Shown here: piece after piece, positions 51,701-61,591 of the stretch | Layout: every line of letters starts with the position of its first letter | Numbering within the stretch: the first letter of the stretch is position 1 | Assembly (NCBI GenBank): GCA_036768485.1 | Contig: JAVLUZ010000583.1 | Location: forward strand, 1,031,342 to 1,095,341 | Direction of reading: 5' to 3' | From: Mermis nigrescens | Taxonomy: Eukaryota; Nematoda; Enoplea; Mermithida; Mermithidae | DNA: 64,000 nt | Made by a program: the position numbers and the translations under genes | The notes under the pieces: generated by a model | What the model saw: only the letters and a program-made list of their open reading frames with translations | What the model was told of the DNA's origin: nothing | The model's database searches: none

Positions 51701-54700
51701 TTTGCAAGTTTCAATTTTCCAGAAATTCTAAGAATACATTAATGCGGTTTTAAGCTTCTTTTAGTCATTTTTTCGTCGACGTTTTCAATTTTTTCAGCGT
51801 GTTGCACCTAATACCCATTTTTTAGCCATATTTTGTTCAACTTCATTACATTTATTGATAAGCGTTTTGTTTTTATCTATTACGAAGAAAAGCGCATCCT
51901 TAAAAACGTCTAGAAATAGTGTTTTTCGGTGTATATCGATCATTTTTAAGTCCTGGAAAAGCACTTTTAAAAAATTTTGGTGGCCGATCCCCAAAATTTC
52001 CGTGCTGTACATGTAGGAAAATTTAAAAACTTGTGAAATTTATTTAGATTAATAAAAAATTCATGTGTGAACTAGATGAAAAATCTTCATTAAAGGTCTT
52101 TTTTAAATCTTAAAACGCTAACGCTCAGGAAAACAGGGTCTAGTCCGTAAACACAATCCTTAAAACGTGGGAAAAACATTAAAGATTGAAAAGATAAGAT
52201 GACGAATTTAACTTTTATAATCGTTCGGCTAAGCTTAACTTTAGATCATATACTTAAAAAGGATGTACGAAAAATTAATTTTTCTGAATACTGGATTACC
52301 TTATAAAAACGATAAGAAATTCACATTTCTGTGATTTCATCTCAAACAAACATAATGCTCTAAGTTTTAATTATCTGTTAAAAAGGCTTTACTTTTACTT
52401 TCATTAATGTCAGAACGCTAGATTGTACGGACAAAATAATCGTGGCTAATATCGCCTTAAACGACTCGGCCTTATTTGAAAAATTGGTCGATCTCGCAAA
52501 ATCGGACAAGGGCGTTTGGCTAGCGATTTCGAACACTCCAACGATCCAACTTTGGAACCAGCGTGATTTCACGTGCAAGTTATCCTACGACATTAACAAA
52601 GACTCTTCGGGCCCTTTTAAGAACGTATGCTCATTGTGCTAATCAGACATGCATAGCATGGAAATTCTGGATGGGGTTGAATTGTAAAGTGTTTTTAGAG
52701 CTCAAATACGACGGATACGCGTCGAAGACGTCATTTTTCTGCGTTTCTGACGATGCTCTATCTTTCCAGAGCATAAGAACATGACAGAATTTTATAAAAA
52801 TATCAGGAAAATTCAAATAAATTGGAAAAAATATAGGTCAAAAAATGAGTATTGCCTTATTGTCGCTACTATTTATTAGTCATTTTCGATCGAAATTAGT
52901 TAGCGCATTACTTTGAAGGACAATAATAAGCCATTAACGCAGTGAAAAAACTAGCGTTGTGGGCAGCTCTTGGATTTATTCTGGTTTAATTTTTCAGTCA
53001 CATTTCCATATAAAATAAAATAGTTATTAATAAATTAAAAAACGCATTAATTAATTGATTACTTTTGAACAGATTTTATCTTGAAAGCCAAATTGAGAAC
53101 GCACGCAGAAACAGTCCCACTAAATTTGATTTTGTTTCAGGATGGACGAGAACAATGTTGCGTAAGCAGTCTCGTTGCCTTCAACGATTGCATTTGGGTT
53201 GGCACCAGCAACGGTTATTTATTGAGCTACCACGTGACAGATCAACATTCACTCCCGAAAATGAATCAAGTCCAACACATGGCCCGGCCGAATTCCTTGC
53301 AATTTGCCAGTGATGATCATAACGCCGTTTCACCCGATGGCAGTCCACAAGATGACCTTAGCTTTGTGTCGCCCAAAGAAAGAGTGGGCAGAGATTCTGG
53401 TTACAGTAGCATCGCTTCGCACTTTTTTCCGGTATGAATCTCAATAAAATTAATTGAACTTTTTTAGCATGACAATCAATAATGATAAATACAGAGATGT
53501 ACTAGCAATATTTGATAATTGTTTGCGACGAATAATGCAAAAATAAAATGCTTTGCAATCAATCGAAATTGGCTAATTCTTTTATAGTTTAATTATGCGA
53601 TTGCAAGTGGAGAATCGTAAAAAATGTAAAAAACTCATTTTTCCAGGACGCTTCAAGAAATTTGAATAGTTATTATGAGCATGCAAATTTGGTCTAATTT
53701 CTTTTAGCTTTTTTAATTGTAATCTATTATTATCACCAATTAAAAAATAAAAATCGACTTTTCACCTGGCAATAATCCACAAGTGGAACATATTTTAAAA
53801 TGACCGCCGCGAAGTCAATTCAAGCTGTTATATTTACGATTTTTTACAGCCTAGCACTTCTAATTTTGCTATTCAACTTGGTGGGGGCATTTGGTTTACT
53901 GATACACCTGTTATTTGAGCGTTATATTTAGGCGAAAATGCAGCATATTATGTATGTTTTTTCTTGAAGTTTATTCATTCAACTTAGGTTAAAATATAAT
54001 CGCAAATTCAAAATTTTTATAGTACTCTCAGAGCTAGATTGCCAATTTTTTCACTCTACACGCTTGTGCTTTAGATTTCTGTTTTTTGTTTAATTTTTTT
54101 ATATTCATTTATTTTATTGTTCCATTCTTTATTTTGATTTTATATTTATATATTCATCTATCTCATTTCTTTTTATTTAATATTTATTTATTTGAAACAA
54201 TGATTCTTTTAGAATTTGAGCGCATCATCTCGTCGCTTCTCATACAGTTTTCCTTCACTGACTGGTTCGCCGCAGCCTCTTCGTTGGCTCAGCTGCGATG
54301 CATTGTCGTTCAGTTGCTTGAGCAATGCCGCCGAACAATTCGAAGCAATCTCGACACTCAGCAAATTGGGCATTTTTAGTGAATCGTTGAGGAAGCTAAT
54401 CAGTCAAACACGATTGCCGTAAGATTAATTAAAAAATCCATTGGGCCCAAATTTACATTATTTTTATCCCGTATGCGTATGAATTAGTCATAAAAATTAT
54501 AGGCGCTGAAATATAGAATCATGAAAAGAATAATAAAAATTAGGTTGCGTAAAGAAAGCCGCCGGCTTTTTTAATATTCGATTCATTTTAAATCGGCCGG
54601 GTTTTCCAGTTTCGCCATTGGAAATGATTCACGTTTATATCTTCGTTGTCTTTTAGCACAGAAACACGTAAAAGGTGAAAATTCGTTGGGGGTGTTAGTC

Positions 54701-57700
54701 TAAACATGTTCTTATAAAAGGCCTTTTATGACTTAAAAGCGGCGGATAAGCTTTAAAAACATTATTTGTTGACGTTTCTGATGATGCTCGCTCTTACTAG
54801 AATGGTATAAAGATGAGAAGACTTTCGAGGCAATTGAACAAAATAGTTTTAATAAAAGTCAACAGAAAATTTATATTTTTTAAGGCAAAAGACGGCTAAA
54901 AACGCTTAGAATATGAAATTTTCTACGGTTTCTTGGAAACTCATAAATTGTTGGGAGGTTTGTAGCATTTCATGAAGGGTTAGAAACTATTCTGAGGGTC
55001 ATCCCTAAACTCCCTAAACTCACTCAAGAATACACGAGGAAGATATATCATTTTTATAACACATGGCTGATTCTAAGGATAGCGTTAAGCTCGCTCAGAG
55101 GTTATACGTTGTAAATGTATATACAACGCACGTAGAGCAACAAGCTCCCTTCAATAGCATAGTTTCATAGATACAAAGAATTTTCATACTAAAAAGAATT
55201 TGGCAATTTTTAAGTCAAGAGACCAATCAGTATCAAGCTGTTGGAAAAGAAGCTGATGCCAACACATTGGATCCTAAGCCAGTAGAAGAAATTACGAAGC
55301 TTTCATCGCTAAGTCGACCATCCGTTGCATTACGGCATCAACACAAATCCACGGCCGGGCCTCCTTCCATCGCCGAAGAGTTATTGAAATTTAATTTTTG
55401 GTATTGTTTAAGCAGTATATCGAAAAGTACTGGTAAGTGGTCAGGCGTAAATGCAAGGAATTGGGAAGTTTAGGCCAATAGAAGGAGAAAATGAGATAAC
55501 TTTCAATGAAAAATGCATCCGAATCATGTCCGTGATCTCAACTTATTGACGGAAGTGTTTTTAATCGTCCTGGGGCAGAGGTAAATACCATTATGGACTA
55601 GCATGCGCAGCATGGGATTTCTATGGGTGAAATCAAAAAATTTTCTATTGCCGTTTTTGATCATAAAAGCGATTAGCATGCGTCGAAACACCATTTTTCA
55701 ACGATTCTGATGATAGCTCTTTTTCTAGAACATAATGACTTTGAAAAAATTCGAAAAAATTATTAAACAGATCGAGTAAATTGAACAAAAATAGTCGGAA
55801 AATTAATATATGTCACAAAAATGTGACACTCTTGCGTCAGAAGATCGCTGGAAACGCTTAAAACAACACTGGCTTTATTTTTCGGAAGATAAAAATTATG
55901 GGCGAGTTGAAAAGTCTCTTGGTAACTGGAAATATTTTTGTGTTTCATCCCCCAAATCCTCATGTCACGATTGGTTTAGACCACTTTTTCACGTACAACG
56001 TAGCTCGGTGAAATTGGAAATTTCAGCTCTCGGCTTACCTACATGCCAGCTTTGTTGAGAAGCAAATTATGGCGAAATATTTATTTTATGAGAATCGCAA
56101 ACAAACGCAAAATCGGAAGCAATAAAATCGTGTAATTGCTTGAAAAATAATGATTTTTGGCTAATACGTAGGTACTGTTGATATGCCTTTCCGTCATTTC
56201 AGTAAGAAATCTTATTTGCTAAAACATGTTTCCATGGCCTATTCTCTCTAACAAAGCTCCCTACTTCGACATTATTCTTTCGGTCAAATATCAAAAGGCT
56301 CTCTGTCTATGGAAGAGAGCTAATGCAGCATGTTAAAATGCATGCAAATATTGATTTAAGAGTTTTTTATGATTACCAAGTTAATGGGCAGAACATTCGG
56401 GCACTGGTACAAAATTTAAGGTGCATATTATAAACTTACATGTGCAGCATGGAATTTTGAGGATTCAGCCTGTGAATATGTTTTTAAAATGCCTTTTCCG
56501 GTTAAAATATCATGCGTACACGTCAAAAAATTGTTTTTTTTCACGGTTTCGGGTGATGCTTGTTTTCTATAACATAAAAACAAAATTTTCGAGGAAATTC
56601 GTAGAAATTAGAGTAGATTAAATAAAATATACTTACAGAAGGGGTCGAAAATTTGGCACTTTAAAGTGACAGGCTATCTAAAAACGCTCAAAATAGCATA
56701 TTTTTTTATTACTTTTTTCCAGAAAATTCACTGCTCTGGGTGGTCGCTCGCAGCCAAATTGTCGGAGTTCAGTACATGCACGTGAGGGACATACATGGAC
56801 AGCAGTCAAATTCTGAGTGGTCCGATGGGGCGAAATTGCTAAACAAAATAGCGCCTAAAATTCGATTTTGGGGGTCTACCGTATTCTGGAGGGTCGTCAA
56901 GACCCCAGACCTGCACGCCTATGTGCGGTGGGGGTTGGAGTCTAGATCCCAAAATAGAACAAATAGGAAATTTTCTGAGGAAAATTAGGCAAAATAAAGG
57001 TTTGAAAAAGAATGGAAGTTGGAACTTTTCTTCAACAATGCTTGAAATTCGACCAAAAGCTGTGGAACAATGTAGTTTTGAACGCTATTTTAGTATTTAT
57101 ACCAGTTTTTGGGCTAAAAAACGATGGGTACATGTCAAAACACTGTTTTTTGACGATTCATACAATGCTCGCTCTTTATAGAACATAAAAACGTGAAAGA
57201 AATTCCTAAAAAATTTTAAAAAATTGAGTAAATTGAACAAAATATAGTCAAAAATGCGCATTTGAGATTTTCGAACCAACAATGAGCTAAAAACGCCTAA
57301 AAAGGCACACTTTTTACAACTTTTACCAACTTTTACGAAAATTCGACAATTCTGGGGGTCGCAGCTATAGGTGGGCAGCACCAAAATTCTAAGGGGAGTG
57401 AAAAAATTTCTGAGGGGGGGGGGGTGAAAAAATTTTTGAAGGTCAAAAAATGGTCTTAGAAGTGGTCGTATGGCAAAAAAACACCAATTTTCGACGTTTC
57501 TCATCAAGCTCTATCCAATGGCATCAAAAATTGCTAAAAAAGCAAAAAAAATTTTCTGGGGGGGTATTTTGATTTCTGGAGGGGGTATTTCAACTTCTGG
57601 GGGGTGCATACCCCAGCCCCCACGCCCATGTGTGGTCGCAGCTATTTTTCGGGAGATCAGTGCCATTCTGGGGGTCAAACCCCCCCCCGAGAACACGTCT

Positions 57701-60700
57701 GCCACCTCCCACAGACCGGCTGACTTCTTCCCAGAAAAACTATTCTGTGCTTCCGCTTTTGGGGCCTAAATCCCTAAACCCATAAATCACCACTAATTTT
57801 TTAGACCCGACGAGTCGACTTCGAAACTCGTCGAGGAGAGCAATTGGTCAGAGCGTTCTGAATTCTCACAAATCGCCAAGGAGTTAGGAACGCCGGACAA
57901 CCAAAACCTGGAATTTGATGACATATTTTTGCCTCACAAAGAGGACGAATCTAAATTGAGCGCCACCGGTGGATTGTGTTCATCTTTCTTACACCGCTTG
58001 TCCGTTTCCAGTCTTAGAGTGAGGAAATTCGTAAATGATCGCATCGCATCGCGTTTTTGGTATAATCGCTAAATTTGAATAATTTCAAATACAGGTTTCC
58101 AAAATATGAAATACGGACTATCGGTGTATTTTGCTTTAAAAATGAATGATTTTATAGTACACCACTAGAAATTCTTACTGAAATATTTTTTCGGTTAGCA
58201 TGCATTCATTCAAATGATTTTTGTGATAAAGAAACGATCTATTATTCTTCTATTACATTTTATTCCTTTTGTGTCGTTATCTTGATATTAGAAAACAATG
58301 AACTAAATAAAATGATAAAATGTTAAGCTTGACATTAATCGAACAAAATTAACTCGTATTACCATTTTTTTATCTCTTTCGACGTACTGAAAATAATTTG
58401 TGTTATAATTGCCACGAATAAAAAAACATGATTTCTACTCGTAATCAAAGCACGTTTAAATGCTGGCTTATCCGAAATGTGACAATCGTAATTTTGAAAA
58501 TGCTCTAATAAAATGTACAAAAAAACACGAGAAAGAGTTTTTTAGATTTACCATATCATAGGTTCTGGGGGAGTTCGATGGAAGCAAAATCGCTAAAAAT
58601 ATTGCCGAATATTTAATTCTGGGGGTCTATCGATTTTGGTTGGGGGTCTTTCAGATACTGGGGTCCAGCCAGACGCTCAGACCTTTCCTACCCCACTCCC
58701 TTGTGTATTAACGATACCTGCATCAAATAAAAAACTATTTGCTAGGACAATGAAACAATGGAGAGATTTTTGAACTCCATTTGGAGTCTCGATGCTTCGT
58801 CGGTTTCGAATCAAGAGTTTGATGGAAGTGTTCGCAAAGTTAGCGAAAATTCGAGCACTGGTACGTCGGAGCTTTATAATGAAGGTAAGCTTCTGTGCAT
58901 AAAGCTATCTGAAAATTACTTGAAATAAAATCAAAAAATAATTAAAAAATGAATAAAAGAAAAGGTAAAAATAAAAATTGAATAAAATAAAATAAAATAT
59001 CTAAAATAGTTTTTTAGATTCTTTATTACTTAATTTACGAGGGTATACCTTTGTTTTGACCTCATGACCAAATTTTTTGTTCAGCAAGATCTGTTTTATT
59101 ATATGCTTATTCACTAAAATTGGGTCAAATCGGCAATTTTTCGGCCATCAATGTTTAAAGGAAACGGAAAGCAAATTTATCGCATAAGCACTAGAAACAA
59201 CAACGATTATTAAAAAATTGACAAAAATGTTGTCTTATTCTTTATGCTTCTGAGCCGTTATACCTTGAGAAAATTAAAATATTTTTTTATTCTTACTATC
59301 TACTTGCAGCCTGATGTGGAAAAATTGTTCCAAGTCAGTACAGCCAAGGTTAGCGAATGCCGTTTTGGATCTCATAAGTATTCTGAGTTCCAGGCTCTAA
59401 ATTTTGACAATTTAGTCAATCCAACAATAATAAATCAATTATTACATGATTTTGATTCGTAGTCGGTCATTTTTATTCTCTAATTTATCGAATTCTTTTA
59501 ATTTTCATTTTGTGTGTTACTTTTGCTTCGTTTTCAATATTGTCTTTTTACTTGTCACGTAAAATATATTAGACTTGACTAGTGCCTTTAAAGTAATATC
59601 CCAAAATGAAAAACCTTTAATAATATAAATTTATATCAGTTTTTTAGAAAAAAAATCTGCTTTGCATTTAAAACTGTCAAAAATTAAATAGAGAGCGAAA
59701 ATACGGCGGAAAATGCGCCGCAGTTGTACAGGAAGGATCTGCCTGAAGAACGTGATAAATTGGAGATCAGCCAATCGGATTCGAAGGCGAGTTTGAGTGA
59801 AACGACTAGCGTCGTTTCGACTATATCGATGGACCCTCCACCGAGCGTTTATTTGACTTTAATTTCGAGAATGAAAATTTCCAACAGCGCGGTCACATCA
59901 ATCGTTTATAACGAGTAAATGACAAGAAACAACTTCGCCCTAATACGCTTAACTTTTTTGACAATATAATATTTGTTCATTTTTAAATTATTTTTTAATT
60001 TAATAATTTAATTTTTAATCAATTATTAAAAAATATAATTTTTTAAACATCATTTGTTCATTTTTTAAACTTTTTAAAATAAATGTCGTTAGTTCCTCTA
60101 GTCTTGGGATGGGAGAATGAAGTCAGGATTCTAAGATAATATAACGGACGCCGTCGTTAGGCTAGCTTTTTGGGGGAATTACGCTTTTCGAACTCACCTA
60201 GTCTAAAACGATGTCAAAAATGCATCAAGCGTCGAAATAGCTAAATTCAATCTTATTTTCTTTTTCGCCTATTACTTATACTTTTCTTTGCTTTTTAGCT
60301 GTATTTTGTCCTTTATTTTTCTGTGGGCAGGACCAGATGTGCACGTAGACTTTAAAGGGTTTGTGTGGTCAATCTGGGAAAAAGTACAAATGAGAATTAC
60401 AAAAATCAAAAATGCTCCTAAGATATCAAACGATAATGTACTGATCGCAGATGCTCAAGACTGATCCGAGGGTAAAATCAAATACAGAGCTTTTCTGAGT
60501 CGAAATTTTCATAAAAATGGGTACAAACGTTAAAATATCATAAAATATCCCCAATTGATCGCTCTTTATTGTACGATAAGGACGTGACATCTTAAAAAAG
60601 AAAAATTTTATGAAAAAATAAAGTAAATTTAGAATTAATATCGATGAATTGTGAGGGTCTATCGATTTCCAGGGGTCTTTGCAGAACCCCTGATCCCACC

Positions 60701-61516
60701 CCCATGTATTCCTGCGACCCCAGATTTATCTATTTTATATATTTCCCGAGAAAAAATCTTTTTTAGTAAGCAATTTCACGCGTTTTAGCTAACTTATGGC
60801 TGAAAAGTGTCAAATTTTTGGTGTTGGGCGCCATATACTCAATTTTTTTAATGATTTGTTCAATGTACTCGATTTTTCATGAAATTTTTCGGAAAGTTTT
60901 TAGTTTTTGTGTTCTAGAAAGAAAGGACATTGTCAAAAACGTCAAAAAAGGTATTTTTGACGTATACTAATCGGTTTTAAGCCTAAAAACGGTACTTTTA
61001 AATAAACTTTTCCGGGGCTGACCCCCAGAAATCTTATGCTGTTATTGCACGGGCTTGGTTTCGGGTAGACATACGAGTATGTATACACTAAAACCCATTT
61101 CAAGGAGTCATCTGTCCAAAAGTCATTGGATTTAACAAATCCTATAAACATATCGCTTGTACTTACTTAATGTTGCCAAAATTCTTTCAATTTTTTTGAA
61201 AGGAAAACGTTCGACAAATGCACGCTTATTCGAGTTTTCATTCTAATAATTTCTTACAGCTCCGTCGTTTTCATTTTTCGTTTTTTAGAAACGACGCCAA
61301 ACCGAGAATAATAACGTGCGCTGGACATTACGGAGAAGCCGATTCTATTTTCCTGTGGTCGCCTGGTTCAAATGATAAAGTACTATGCCTTGAGTGATCC
61401 TTGCACTCAACATCCATAAATTATCTTGGGTGTTTTGGCTCACCCCATATAGATTTTCACCCCCAGAAATTGTTTCACTCGCCAGAATGCGCGATTTTCC
61501 TCAAAAAGATTCGTAG

Positions 61517-61591
<75 letters not shown>

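Noticed and set aside
55810..57507. ORFs at 55810, 56740, 56921 and 57097
   Set aside because: They lie within R1/R2/R3 repeat copies and have no consistent splice context.
59244..59462. PDVEKLFQVSTAK... as a fusion-gene exon
   Set aside because: It breaks phase with both neighbours, while 58884 to 59692 joins exactly.
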